Below, in pieces: positions 23,252 through 36,031 of a stretch of 64,000 bases of DNA; position 1 is the stretch's first letter; every line of letters begins with the position of its first letter. Source of the DNA: Synaphobranchus kaupii (lineage: Eukaryota; Chordata; Actinopteri; Anguilliformes; Synaphobranchidae). The notes below the pieces were generated by a model, which worked only from the letters and a program-made list of their open reading frames with translations, was not told the origin of the DNA and did no database searches. Position numbers and translations under genes: made by a program. The stretch lies in assembly GCA_029718625.1 (NCBI GenBank), contig CM056396.1, positions 28,317,114-28,381,113 of the forward strand. Reading direction: 5' to 3'.

Positions 23252-26200
23252 CTGAGGAGAGAGAGAGAGAAAGAGAGCGAGAGAGGGAGGGAGGGAAGAG
23301 TAAAGGAAGGGGATAGATAGATAGAGAAAGAAAGAGAGAGAGAGAGACAGAGAGGGGTCAGTGGGTTGTTATGTGCGTGGGAGTGGCCTGGGGTGCATAT
23401 GTGGGGGCTCCTCAGCATTTGGGCTACACACTGCGGGACAAACCCACGTGCTGTGTACAGTACCTAGTGATGGGAGAACGTGTCACCTTGAAACACAAAA
23501 AATGGGCGGAACTACCATGTGACATCACTGGCTCACTGATCTGAGCCAATCATTGCGTTCAAATATCTTTTGATTGGCCCAAACAAGCCGATGATCGACA
23601 GCTCACTGTAGCCCCCGCCCCTTATGGGGTTTGTGAAACCTCGCCTTCATGTTGCTGCATGTAGCTATGAGCCACACTGCGATTTTTAAACATACTCAAA
23701 CCGCCCCCTCCCCTCCCAAATTTAACCTGGCTGTGACATACGGCTCCCCCATGGCAGATCTGCACATACCCCTTTCTGTAGCCTCTTCATCAGGAAGTCT
23801 GAACCCCCGGGTTTCTGCCCCAGGTTGGGGTACTTGGCTTTCAGCTTGGCCTCCTCTGACTTCAGAGGGTTGGAGTCCTTCTCCTGGGAGTCCTGCAGCG
23901 AAGAGAGAAAAGACTCAGCGTTTGAACTCGGAAAAAGCAAATGTGCAGAACCTCGAAAATACAAGCACATCTCCAACGGATGTCATTTGGAATGTCTGTA
24001 ACCTCAAACATTGTGACATCACAATAAGACCTTAATCTTCAGAATCCTCGATTGTGTGCGTGAATGTTCCTGTAGCCTTACTTTGGCTCTGTTTGTAACT
24101 TATGAACCTAAGTTTAAGTAGGGCTATAACTAACAAGCTATAAATTATAAGCTTAAGTTAATGGCTAATAATCAAATCAGTGGTGAATTACGAAACCAAT
24201 AGCCAAACTAGGATTGCATTAATTTTTTTCCTGTGCTGGCTTTGACGACGACACCATGCTTTCTCCTTTGCAGTGACCCGGTAGCTTATGACCTTTTGTG
24301 AACCTTTCGATTATGTTCTGACCGTTCTTTATATCAAACACTGTTAAATTCTGCACATTGCATTCGACGCGCCTGAACTCGCAGTGTTTTTAACAAGGTA
24401 AGGGTGTGTGATCACATTCCATATAAATCTCAGGAGTAAGAGTCTCGCTGCAGGAAAAAATGACTCAAGTTTTCAACTCTGAACAAGCCCCGTGTTTGCA
24501 CAAATCTGATATGATCAGGGGGTGCATGGCACAGAGTCACGCAGCAAAGAAAAGAAGGCTTTGAACCCACACACTGCAGCTGCTCCCGAAAGAGATGATT
24601 CATTTGTGCAAGAGACATTAGTCTAGATTCAAACAACATTGATCCTTAACATTAGCCTGGATTCAATCAGCATTAGTCCTTAACATTAACCTGGATTCAA
24701 TCAGAATTAGTCCTTAACATTAGTCTGGATTAAATCAGCATTAGTCCTTAACATTAACCTGGATTCAATCAGAATTAGTCCTTAACATTAACCTGGATTC
24801 AATCAGAATTAGTCCTTAACATTAACCTGGATTCAATCAGCATTAGTCCTTAACATTAGTCTGGATTCAATCAGCATTAGTCCTTAACATTAACCTGGAT
24901 TCAATCAGCATTAGTCCCTAACTCTTGCCTTAAAAACAAATTCAATCAAACAAAGTTCCATCAATCAAAATAAAACATTTTATTAGCATTTTTAAAGCAG
25001 TAATATACAGTAACTACGAAGCACAGAAGTGAATATATATGCAGGTGAATATTTAAGCAGTGCTGACAGAATCTCTATTTAAAAGCGAAAACCTCAGATT
25101 TGGATCAGTGTGAAACTACGGAGGCTAATGCCGTGTGCGTGTAATTTCATCTGAAACTTAATCTCAAGGGGATGAGGGAGGAGAATACCGTGTCAACCGC
25201 AAATTAACCTTGTTCCTCCTGTTTGCTACAGCGTTCGGCACGTGGCACGGTCGTGCAGACCGACTGCAGCACGTTTCCAGTTTATATCCAATTGCATGAA
25301 ATCGCCAGGCACTGAATCATGTTGTATTGAATCGTTCTCAGGTTACAGGTAATGTCGCTCCGTATCATGTTATCGTGCGACAGTCATTATTCAGACCCTT
25401 GAGACAGTTTCATTCCTGTGATTAAATACTTCCTGGACTAAGAGCGGGGGCTCCTGTTTTACAAAGCACAGTGACAGCGCTTTTAACCCAGAGGTTGCAG
25501 GTTTGACTCCCAGGTAGGACACCTTGAGCACAGGTACCTAACCTGAATTGCTTCACTAAATACCAGTTGTAAAAAGGGATACTGTGTAAAAAGGTGTAAG
25601 TCACTCTAGATAAGAGTGTTAACCGACTGACAGTCCATTCTACTTTCAGGGGGGGGGGGGGTTAATGCGCTGTCCGTCATTATTTTACACCAGTGGTCCC
25701 CAACCCTGTTCCTGGAGATCTACCGTCCTGTAGCACGCCTCACTCAACAGCTATAGATCTCATCGAGCTGATAATTAGTAGAATCAGGTGTGCCAAACTA
25801 GGGTTGAAATGAAAACCTACAGGATGGTCGATCTCCAGGAACAGGGTTGGGGACCGCTGATTTACACCCTCTCCTGGGTCTCTCATACTGAACCGCGGAC
25901 GGACCTCGGATATCCTTTTCAGAGACGGGAAGACTGGTGTCAGATATCAGGAAGTGAGCGCTTCTGGTAAAACAATCTGGGGTACACACCCCCAAACAGC
26001 CAGCGAGGGCCACAATGACACATCTCCCAAACAGGACGATGACACCCATGACCAAGGTCAGGTCAATCAGATGATCGTATGCAAGCTGGCCTGATGCCCC
26101 AAACTGAAATCTGAAACAGTGAAATCTCCCAGAAGGAAACAGGAAGTAGAGAGAGATCCTGATTGGGCGCTGCCATCTGCCCCATGACTGACTGACTCAC

Positions 26201-29200
26201 CCCACCCAGAGGAGATTAATCTGCGTATACCGGTCTATTTTACAGGTGTACGCAGGTGAGAGCACGTAACTTGTCAATCACCTCCACTTTAAAACACAGA
26301 GAGGGTCACACAGGGAGGGTAACAGAGAGAGGGTAGCACACAGAGGGTAACACAGAGAGGGTCACACAGGGAGGGTAACACAGAGAGGGTCACACAGAGA
26401 GGGTAACACAGAGAGGGTAACACGGGGGGAGGGGGTTGGTACCCGCACATGGGGCCCAAGAGTCGTGTTGAAGGAACTCAAAATAAATATATCTGTAAAA
26501 GTGACAATAAATCGCCATCTAATCTAATATACTTCTTATCAGCTCCTTCCTCCTCCTCTTCCTCATCCTTCTCTTCATTCTCTCTACCTCTGGCCCAGAA
26601 TCCGGATCCAGGCCCCTTATTATACTATAAGAGCATGAGACCCGGGAGTGAGTGCAGACCCAAAGACTCTTTGAGGGATTACAGCCAATCAGCTTCCTCC
26701 AGATCAAGCCCATGTGATTGGATGAGGTGCAGGGCTCTCTGGAGCTCTTAAGTCCTTGCCTTGTATGCATCCTGAAAACAGCCTAATACCTTGAAATGGA
26801 ATTTGAGCAAATTCTACAATTTGATCTGAAATGACGGGACTGTGCAGTTCTTGCTTATTTGAAGCACCGTGCATGCAGCCAACGTTCTAAAAAAAATATG
26901 TATTTGATGAGCCTGGAGAATTCGTACACACCCCCCTTCACTCACCCACACCCACACTCAAGTCACTTAATAAATTATCTCTGATCATAAGTATTTGGCA
27001 GTTTGCCATGGAAAAGATTCCAGAGGGATAGGAGGGAGGAGGGGCGGGGAGATAAATAAAGACTGCCGCTGTTGTTGTTATTATAACTTTCTTTTTTCTT
27101 TCTTGAGTGCAAAGATAGTTCAGGCAGTTCAGAAGGGTGCAGTCATTCCAGAATCCTGAGCTGCAGGAAGTGGAGGAGGTATTCCGGAACATCTCAGGCA
27201 CGAGGACGGCTTCGTTACATAGTCCCCCTTCTGTCACAGTCCTTATGTTACCATAAACCAGGCACTGGCACGAGGAATCGAGCAATTATAGGACTCTGGG
27301 GTGGCGTGCTTTTTCTGCTGACCGAACGCAATCCAACTCATGAGAACGGAGGTCAGATTGCAGATTTTTTTCTGGAATAGGAAGTCATTTAATAAACTGA
27401 AAATAAACTGTCAGGCGACGTGTTTATCTTTTTCTGGCTCTGACACTGAAACGCTTCCTCCTGCAGTGGGCTGTTGACAGGATGTGGAGGCAGAGAGGAG
27501 GAGAAACACGGTGCTGGACGGTAAAATCATACTTCAGAACGGAGACAAGCTGAAAGCCAACCCGGACGCTGGAATCGCAGTGTTCGTGACCCAAAGCTTT
27601 AGCGCAGGGGTGGGGAATCTTATCCGAAAAAGGGCCGGTGTGGGTGCAGGTTTTATCTGAAAAAGGGCCGATGTGGGTGCAGGTTTTATCTGAAAAATGG
27701 CAGTGTGGGTGCAGGTTTTATCTGAAAAAGGGCTGGTGTGGGTGCAGGTTTTTGATTTAGCCCAGCACTAAGACACCTGATTCATCTGATTGGCTAATCA
27801 ATTCACTACCATACCAGCATGCCCATAGGAGAGTAAGTTCTTCAGAACCCCAAAATGAGTAGAAATATATTATATAGTGCAGCTAATATAGTCACTGACT
27901 TACTGATTTACACCAGTCGCACGCTTTTGATGCGGCGAGAAATGTCTTTTGATTGGTTCAAACACAGCAATGACGGACAGCTCAGTTTGCCTTCACCAAT
28001 GGCCTTCACCCATTACGGCGGTCCCACCGGTCCATCAGTATTCCGTACTGAAAGCACCCGCCTCTGTCCTTGAGCGTTAGCCGTTGTGGCACAGGGCCCC
28101 GCGTCATTGATCCAGGTAACCTTCATAAAGACTCCCTGAGGCTTTTCCCGAAGGCCTGAACCAACGCCAAGAGCTCGCAGCCGCTCTATTCGACACAACA
28201 CCACAGGTGCAAACTGCGGTCTGCTGACGAGTTCCTGATCCTAATATTTACCAAGATAAGGCCGGGCAGAAGGAGCTGGGAAGAGAGGAAAAAACTCAAG
28301 GCTACAGTTTAAGCCTAAAATAAGACATCCCTGAAGAATATGGCACAGCAGCTGTCTCAGACTCGCAATTCTACAAGGGTTCAGGTCTGCATTGACAAGG
28401 TGGAAAAACTGATCCAAGATCAGTTGTCAAGGTCTGAATATGCAGAGAGCCAGTTTTGGTGGCACCGAGAAACATAATTTATGTAATGGTCAGTTTCCAT
28501 GTAAAAAGAGGCGTGGAATCTAATTGAAAAGTAATTCAGATAATTAACGAATTAACGGATAATATCCCTACTGAAATCTCTGGGAGTCACATCATAAGAG
28601 TTATGATACTTTCATGGTTTTATGTTTCTCTTGTTGAGGCTTGTTATGGATGCAGTCTGTATGTATTTAGAACTTCTATTTCGGTTCTTGGTTAGCAGTT
28701 AACGTGCACAAGTGCTTTAATTGCTTTAATTGTATCTTTAATTGCTGGTCTGGGAATGTCGTTAACCTGGTCTGGCACCATGTTTCTCCTCCATTATAAG
28801 TCACTGGACAAGTGCGTTTGCAAAATGAATGCAATGTAAACGATGCATCCACTCAAACATTCTGGCCAGAATAAAAGCAAAAGCAATGACTGGTCTTGAA
28901 ATAAACTCGCTTTTGTAACACAGCTTTGCAGTTTAGTGTTTGAAAGTTTCACAAGGCAGAGTGGGAGTGGCTGAGAAAAAAAGAAATGAAGAAGGAGTCG
29001 TGTTGCCTATTCATTTGCTGCCGTTTCAAAAAATAAAAAAAATAAAAAATAAATTTGAGTTGCTGTATTCGACCCACCGACGGGGAAATGACGACACGGA
29101 GCCGACTCAGCCAAATCACTGCACTTAATCCGTCTACTGAGGTCGATTATTTCGCGATCCACGTCGTTGTGTGTATCCCTGGCCCGGTGGACCCCCTTCA

Positions 29201-30487
29201 CCACCAGCAGTAACCAGAAAAATAAAATCAAACGGTGTGGCTCACTGGTAAAAAAAAACTGCGCAGCCAGACCTCCTGCAAGCACGACGCCGTGCCAAGA
29301 GCACCTTTAATGTCACCGTTTCACATTCACTACAACAACAACGAAAAAAAGCCTGATATGAACGAATACAATCGTGACAGGTCACCGAACAGGCTAACTG
29401 CTAATGTAAAAAATATGACCTTGCAGTGTAGGGGGTTCCCAAAGATACCTAATTGGTCGGCTAGGATGCTTAAATCCGTGAGTACCCTAAATAAGACGGA
29501 CACACAGACAGATGAGCAACAGTGCGCTGAAAGAATATTATTCCATAATGGTTGCAGCTTAGAAATGTTCATTTAGCAAGACTAACTTATATATCTGAAC
29601 ATCGCCTAGACATAAAGCTATATCTTTTAGGCTGCAGTCTGTACATGTGGCGCCTTTCTGGTAACATTGGCTGATGGCTGTGCTCTATAGTGACAGTTTA
29701 AACCCTTATTTCCAGTAACGCTGGATGGATTCGGGACCTGCACACCAGACGCAACTTAGGCAATACAGGTTGCAGTACAAAGTTGCACAACAAAGGGCAG
29801 TTCTATTGAACTGCAGCTTTAATGACAGTACGTCGGGAGCCTAAATTGCCGACAGTCAACTGGCGAACTAATTGGAATAACCAGCTAGCTGCTGGATTTT
29901 GCGCTGAAGCTCTTCGGCTGCGCACTACTTTATAGAACACGCAGCCAATTAGCTCATGCTAAAACAACATGAACATTTAGCATTACCTTTTCTAGCTACC
30001 TGCCCTACTTTTTCACGATTTAACGCTACGAAAGACGCTACTAGGCTAGCAATTTAGCAAGCGCAATATTTTTTAACAACCAAAACCGGAAAGAACTTTG
30101 CAGACAGAAAACAACATTGACCAATGGGGTACAGGGATTTGCTCGATCGCTGGAATCACACACCTATCAGAGTGGGGATAACCCGTGCAGAGGGCGGTAC
30201 TTCCTTGTCTATACCTTACGGAAAAAAACGGCGAATACGACATTCGAAGATTGTGGGCTGCATTTTTTAATATTCCTGCAGTTAGTTGTTGCGTTTCTGC
30301 TGGAAAGCTAGCTACCTTGTTTAGCCATACTTATTTCCTTAAACCAAAACCAATGCGGCGAATGCAACTAAGAGTTGGGCTACTAGCTTGTTACAAGTAC
30401 TACTACACAAAATAATCAAACCTAACTTACCTGTTTTTCCTCTCCAGACTCCAGCTGAGCCTCTGACTCTTGGTTTTCTGACGACAT
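23084..30487 (-). CDS. ensa: Alpha-endosulfine (inhibitor of PP2A-B55)
   Basis: Small, mostly disordered cytosolic protein. When phosphorylated by Greatwall kinase it inhibits PP2A-B55 and lets mitosis proceed. Three coding exons: 30487-30431, 23892-23770 and 23251-23084, all with consensus boundaries, giving 115 residues (human 121). Visible blocks are [40 protein letters not shown] and [26 protein letters not shown] holds the Greatwall site, Ser66 here; RKSSL near Ser107 is the PKA-type site. KSSLVTSK favours ENSA over its paralogue ARPP19. Two oddities: one Met codon is missing from the usual KAKMKNKQ motif (KAKKNKQ here), and the protein stops at SKLAG, without the GQVE end of human ENSA. 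Start is the only in-frame ATG in exon 1. Confidence 0.96.
23252..23350. repeat. GA-rich purine tract in ensa intron 2
   Basis: Repeated gagaga and gatagata units, purine on the plus strand. Confidence 0.8.
23770..23892 (-). CDS. ensa: ensa coding exon 2
   Basis: 123 nt, 41 residues, from acceptor cgctgcag to donor gtatgtg. Begins [16 protein letters not shown] and ends FLMKRLQKG. Phase 0 at both ends, so it could be skipped without changing frame. Confidence 0.95.
24630..24930. repeat. 34-bp minisatellite in ensa intron 1
   Basis: About eight units related to cctggattcaatcagcatta followed by gtccttaacattaa, with small substitutions. Confidence 0.92.
25470..25625 (+). repeat. Decayed tRNA-derived SINE
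   Basis: The B-box-like ggttgcaggtttgactccc is followed about 90 bp later by the L2-type tail gtaagtcactctagataaga. This pairing is typical of fish tRNA-SINEs. Many substitutions. Confidence 0.6.
25691..25859. mobile_element. Palindromic hAT-like MITE with 8-bp target duplication
   Basis: Ends cagtggtccccaaccctgtt and its inverted partner ...aacagggttggggaccgctg. The flanks are ttttacac and atttacac, an 8-bp duplication with one change, as expected for hAT transposition. A second member lies at 32180-32371. It lies in ensa intron 1. Confidence 0.8.
26285..26425. repeat. GAGGGT-AACACA tandem repeat
   Basis: Degenerate ~16-bp units of agagagggtaacacag type, about eight copies. Confidence 0.85.
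27605..27830. mobile_element. Short interspersed element with internal ~36-bp tandem expansion
   Basis: The body gcagg...gggtggggaatct and agcactaagacacctgattc resembles a widespread fish MITE. Its middle, around gggccggtgtgggtgcagg, is repeated four times. Confidence 0.5.
28200..30430. other. ensa intron 1, promoter-proximal half; no feature recognised
   Basis: Mixed-complexity intronic sequence with an A-rich run near 29025-29055. No exon, RNA gene or transposon could be supported. Confidence 0.5.
30431..30487 (-). CDS. ensa: ensa coding exon 1
   Basis: 57 nt encoding [19 protein letters not shown], then donor gtaagt on the minus strand; phase 0. Acidic, variable N-terminus ending in the conserved EEKQ. 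Confidence 0.93.
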
Positions 30488-30720
30488 TTTAGCACTATAC
30501 AAAATAGTAACGCGCCTTTTTCTCGTCTGAAAAAGGGGGTCTTTACGTAATCACCCCTCTTTCCTGCGCCCAGTTCGACTATAATATCTCTTATTCTTTC
30601 CAAAATGGCGAATGACAACGGTGACATCATTGTGTGGGATCGCCAGGTCGGGAGAGACATTTACAGTGGCCAATAAGAAACGAGAAATCCTCTTGCAAAA
30701 TAACCAATGCAAGATCAGGA
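30488..30720 (-). promoter_or_regulatory. ensa promoter region
   Basis: Just upstream of the ensa start codon. It contains a YY1-like CAAAATGGCG at 30601-30610, a CRE-like TGACATCA at 30622-30629 and two CCAAT boxes (30670-30674, 30704-30708), with no TATA box at a clear position. This is typical of a housekeeping cell-cycle gene. Confidence 0.5.
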
Positions 30721-32170
30721 AATCTACGCTACCATATTATTGATCTGCTTGCGTCCAGTGCGATTGAATATTTTAAGTTTGGAAGTGGAAACCGTTTGCA
30801 GAAATATATATATATATATTTTTTTTTTTTCTATAAACATTATGATATTAAAATTATATAAATATGATTGCTTGAAAAAAAGGCTTTAACGGCAGATAAC
30901 AGAATATATACCTGGACAATAAGTTAAAAGTATAGGAAGAAATGTAATTGTTCATATTTCACTGTTCTGGAGTGAATATGCATTGAATCTGTAAAGGCTG
31001 AAAATCACTACAGGGAGAAGAAATATATAGAACAAGATACATATTTCTCACAGTAGAAGTGTCTGCATGAATACATTGTATTATTCATCAAAAATCTTTT
31101 TCTTTTTGGAATTGGACAGCAGATGTGTAAGCTCCACTGTAAACTCCTTAAAATGACATGTCTCCCTAAAAGTACAGTTTATATATTTACTTATAAACAA
31201 TATATTTATATGGTTTTGGTATATAGCCTTCTGGTAGTGACAAGTGAAAAGCCTGCTACCACAGTTCATCAAAGTGGACTTTGACAAAAACAGGCGCTAA
31301 GAAACTTTGTCTCTTTCTTATCTTCATAGCCTGTTGGGTTGGTAAAGCATAAACCAGACACACCTACACTAAAGACTTGGCAAGGAACACATTAAAAGTT
31401 ACTCATTGTCCCAGTCTTACAGGTCTCAAGATAGTCTCTTGGGAGAGTTTTTAAAAAAAAATCACATATAGAAGCCAAAAGTGCTCGCTAGCTCTGTACT
31501 ATCTCTTTGGCCTACATTAGTAATAGTTGCAGTATTGAGTGAGGGTTTGCATAGTAAATTAAAAAAAATGTATGTCTGTTACAGTCATGACAATAAAGTT
31601 AATGACAGATTATAAAATGGCAGACTGTTGATGACTCGTAAACCATGGCCTGCAGAAGGCATGCCAAGGAAGGTATCGTTTACCATCACTTGTTCCGGTT
31701 TTGTCTGTTTGTCTAGCATTACATGTTTCCCAAGCTAAGCAGCACACACCCCTATGTAATCACCACCACAAGCCTATTTAATTAAGTATGGAATGTTTCC
31801 AATGCGGGTTGAGTCAACAATTGAGAAATTGGCTGTTCACTGACCTAATATTTTGGACATGTTTTAGCTGCTTATGTATTGATTATGTTGACACTGCTAT
31901 AATACTCATGAGAACATAATGTTCTTGTGTTCTTATATATTGCACCTGATTGTCTCTGTACAAGATGCCAGCAGTGTGTTAAAAATTGTTTGTCCATTTT
32001 TCTAGAACTATTTGAACAGACTGTTTAAACCTTTTTAAATTATGCAGATTACATATAAATCAAAAGTTCTACAAAATTGTTTTTTTTTTCTTTACAAGCA
32101 AAGTTTTCATGTGTTAATTTTGGTGGTTGCTGACTTATTTGTAACATTTGCCCGTTACGTCCAGACCCTT
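30721..32170. other. AT-rich spacer between ensa and golph3l
   Basis: No gene or named repeat recognised apart from A/T runs and a short TATA microsatellite near 30805-30820. Confidence 0.55.
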
Positions 32171-32179
32171 TTTGGTGGT

Positions 32180-32371
32180 CAGCGGTCCCCAATCCTGTTC
32201 CTGAAGATCTACCGTCCTGTAGGTTTTCATTTCAACCCTATTTTGGCACACCTGATTCTACTAATTAGCAGCTCAACAAGATCCCTAGCTGTTGAATGAG
32301 GTGGGCTTTGTTAGGGTTGGAATGAAAATACAGGATGGTAGATCTCCAGGACCAGGGTTGGGGAACCAGTG
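32180..32371. mobile_element. Palindromic hAT-like MITE, second copy
   Basis: Ends cagcggtccccaatcctgtt and gaccagggttggggaaccag, same family as 25691-25859. It retains the central gcacacctgattctactaat. No clear target duplication is left; it abuts a SINE. Confidence 0.75.
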
Positions 32372-32512
32372 GTGTAGAGAGACAGGAAGAATGAGAGCGA
32401 GAGCAAGGGAAAGACGTGACAAAGGTCGCGCGTCCGGATTCGAACCGCCGACATCGCGGCTCGCGTATGGATGGCGCTCTACAGGCTACACCGGGACACC
32501 CCATTACACCAT
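32372..32512 (-). repeat. tRNA-derived SINE, family 2, copy 1
   Basis: On the minus strand it starts GGTGTCCCGGTGTAGCCTGT and has a B box GGTTCGAATCC (plus coordinates 32436-32446). A sister copy with the same gacgtg..gacaaaggt body is at 38205-38350. Confidence 0.65.
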
Positions 32513-32921
32513 CTTTTGTTGACTTTTTAGTTTTATGATGTTCAGAGTTCTGTTCAAAGAAGAAGATGAGATTGGTGGGGACTAGATAAACGTACATTTT
32601 CACTGACACAGCAACATATTTCCCTTTCACTTATTTGAACCCCAACAGTGAGTTCATTATAAAGGTTCTTAAAACAAGTATAGATATTTAATGTATAGTT
32701 GATGTTATGTTTTCGTCACGTTTCGTGTCAATAGTAATCCTTTCATTGTACTATAACTATGTTGTAGCAACTGGTCATGTCAATGAAGCACATTTGAATT
32801 TAATTGAGTTATTCAAGCATAGAATGACACACCTGCTGGACTCACTGTGTAGAATGTTCTCATCATTAATGTTCTCATTTTCTTCTTCTATTGTGATGCT
32901 GTGATCTAGAATGTGGTGGCA

Positions 32922-33007
32922 GGGGACTGGTGCTTATTGCGCATTAAAAGCATAAGGATAATCAGGGGACTGGTGCTTATTGCGCATTAAAAGCATAAGG
33001 ATAATCA
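32922..33007 (+). repeat. 43-bp perfect direct duplication
   Basis: Two adjacent identical copies starting ggggactggtgcttattgcg. Confidence 0.93.
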
Positions 33008-33310
33008 TCTTCCAGCTCTGGTCATAAGACCATGACTCAGACTCCCAGCGAGTCACACCCTTCCTGGCGAGTCACACCCTGCCTAACAACCTACAGCAAC
33101 CAGCCAGATGATACATACCACTCGACTGCTAATTAAGTGGACTCAATTCAGCCATATGGTGTATATTTGGATGTTTAATATAATTACATATCATTTATGA
33201 CTATACGTGATAAAAGCCGAATTAGAGATTTACAGATTAAAATCTGCAATGTTCCCAGTACTGTACTGTACAGTAGGAGGACTTAGCACTAAATGTACGC
33301 CAAGTCCCTT

Positions 33311-33547
33311 GCACTCCCAGAAAAAAGGGTACAAATGTTAGTCACTGGGGTGCTACCCCATAGGTACATAAAATTGTACCCCTAGCCAGCAATACATTCA
33401 TTTGTACCTTTTTTTTTTGTTGCATGTAAAAGGTACTCATTAGTACCCAAATAGAATATTATTGTACTTTCAGGGTGCATTTTGGGAAATGTATTCCCTA
33501 AAGAACAAAAATGTATATCCACTGTACCTTTATTTATGAGAGTGTGG
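33311..33547. mobile_element. GGTACA-type MITE
   Basis: Terminal inverted repeats cactcccagaaaaaaggg and gtacctttatttatgagagtg flank a body of repeated GTACC/GGTAC motifs, as in a common fish MITE. Confidence 0.6.
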
Positions 33548-33789
33548 CTACAACACATTAAGTTGTGAATATGTATACAACAAAAATAAATAAATAAATA
33601 AATACTAACAGAAAGAACAATCAGCACTGTTGTGTTGTCTATCGCCAAGATTGCATACACTGTAATGAGGTACTGATGTAAGTAAATGTAATAAGTGTTA
33701 GGATAGGGGAGGGTTTGTGGTCTGTGGTTTGAACATTGTATGTAAATTACAAAAGGCTAAAGCACGTACAACTTCCCAACGTAACATTG

Positions 33790-33804
33790 CTGCCCTCTTG
33801 TGGA
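33790..33804 (-). promoter_or_regulatory. CTCF-like motif
   Basis: The minus strand reads TCCACAAGAGGGCAG, close to the CTCF core consensus, in the spacer between the divergent ensa and golph3l promoters. Prediction from motif only. Confidence 0.3.
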
Positions 33805-34599
33805 TACGTAGAGTAATACCGTACAATCTTTCATATACAGTATGGAAGGTTTCTAAACTACTGTCAACTTTGGACATCTTTTTATAGGCTATTAAAAAAA
33901 TAATATATGAGTGATAAAAGGAACAAGGCCTAAACGGAAACTGCTCAAGAACCGTTATTAGATTTATGATTATGATCAATGCTGTGGTTGGTTGTTAGTT
34001 TTTTTGCAACATTAAAAAAAAAATGTTAAACGAGGTCACAAAGTAGCTACTAATGCGAGGTGAAAACTAAGGATAGTGTATTTATCGCCTACGCGTTGTT
34101 CATTTGCATTCAAATACGAACATTTATAAACCAAAGCCATTGATATCTCAGTAGATTATGAGAACGGAGTTCGAGCAGTGTTTGAATTCTAGTTCTCAAG
34201 AATCACGTTTTAAAAAAAATGTTTTTAATTTAAAATAATTTCGCTCCCAATGCGAGACTGTATGATAGCAATTCTTGTATGATAGCAAGAATCGGAACTG
34301 TGCAGAAAGCTAAATGATCGGGTAATGATGTCACAATAGATCTTAGAGGGGGTCTTTTTATTCCGTTGAATACAAAAAGGGTGCTTACAAAATACAACCT
34401 AACCCCTTAGTTAAAAATAACCTTTATGACATTAATATAAATCAAATTTTATTCTTTTCCCTAAGAATGCTAAGAAGACCTTCTAAGCCACACATATTTA
34501 ATTATTTTTGCATTATAAAGCCTATTGGATGAAGCTAGTGTCAATCTGGTTGAATATTGAGTCGTCAGTATAAATTAATTGAATAGGCGGTATTTGTAT

Positions 34600-34887
34600 C
34601 ATTACTGCTATACGATTGGGCTGTTTCTGACAGCTCTCGTTGTGATTGGTTAATTTCTTGAACAGAAATTTGCCGAGGGCTATCATGCTAGGCTGCAAAT
34701 GACCAACAGGAAGTTTTTATATATTTACTTAGCTGTAACTCAAGGAAGTAGCCAACTAGCTTGCTAACAGGACATCTCCAATCGGGCGAGCTGTCAACGC
34801 AGAAAACAAAGTTTGGATGAAACGTTTAACTGATCTCAACTAGTAGGCTAGAACTGCAAAATAATAAGGAACACAACGATTCTGACA
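34600..34887 (+). promoter_or_regulatory. Candidate golph3l promoter and non-coding first exon
   Basis: Two inverted CCAAT boxes (ATTGG at 34615-34619 and 34645-34649) lie upstream of a stretch ending tctgaca|gtaagtgg, a consensus donor at 34888. The ATG exon of golph3l has acceptor-like AGs just before the start codon, so a separate 5' UTR exon here is plausible. No transcript evidence. Confidence 0.35.
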
Positions 34888-35628
34888 GTAAGTGGAAATA
34901 TATATACTGATGTTTGTATGGTTCCGTATACCATCTTTGACTGGTTAGCAAGTTAGAGCCATTTAAGAAGCTGATTGCCACACTACAGTCTAGCTTACAA
35001 CTGTAACGTTTACTATGTAGCGTAGTTAGATTGCTGTCGAAAATGTTACCACCTGTTATACAGCTTTATGACATGTTGCGACCTAGTAGTTGCTTAATTG
35101 ACTAAAATAGTTCTCAAAGGGTTCTTATTTGTCTCCGGAATATGTATTTCTGTCAGATCGAATATATTGTGAAATGTTAACTAGCCGGTTTTAAGTATAG
35201 CCTACCAGTCATTTCTGGCTATCAAGTTTGGATGACCGAAGAGCTGAGAGCACAAGTCGTAAGGAAATAGATGCCATCTCGCCGGTGAAAGTTTTCAAAC
35301 ACATAGGCTATCCAATTCATGGTTCGTAATAATCATCATATTACACGAGTTACAAGTAAGTACCGGTTATAACCATTTAAAGTTGTTAACGTGTCATGTA
35401 TGTAGTAGGAATTATGCTAGTCTTTGAAAGTTGCTTGCTTAACTTAAACTCTATCGAAAGGCTATAGGTAGAACTCTCAGGATTGTTTGGCGATTTTTAC
35501 CAGGTTGCAAAAAAACCTGCATGCTGTGCAAATATGAACACTTGTAGAAGATAGAAGTTCGAGCAGTAACTTTTGGATATGTCTCATAATCCCCGAGCCA
35601 TTGGATGAGAATCCAAGCCAACGAACTA

Positions 35629-36031
35629 CCCAGCTAACAAAATTAGGTCCCCAGGACGTCCCCTGAACGTCTCGAAATGTCATCAGGACGTCGCCTTGAC
35701 GTCTTTTTGCAGGGTTTTCTGAACGTTACGTGGACGTCACAGAGAACGTTCCCGGGACGTTCTAGTAACCTCCCACAGACATTAATTACATGGCGTTATA
35801 TTGTAACCAGTAACAGACGTTGCAGAAACGTCCCTGAATGTCCCATGAATGTTATGAGCAAAATAATGAGCAGAAATTCAAATTAAATGTCATATTGTAA
35901 CCTAACAGTGACCTTCCTAGGACTTTAATAACGTTCTAGTAATGTTTTTTAGGACATCCCTATGGAACGTCACATCATAACTTTGAGGGGACTAAAATGG
36001 GATGTCCCTGGGACGTCCACTGTTTGCTGGG
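35629..36031. mobile_element. TA-flanked MITE rich in ACGTCC/AACGTT motifs
   Basis: Inverted ends CCCAGCTAACAAAATTAGGT and ...CACTGTTTGCTGGG, each bordered by TA. The body repeats GGACGTC, AACGTTC and GACGT words, including TGACGTC and GACGTCA cAMP-response-like half sites. Confidence 0.7.
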
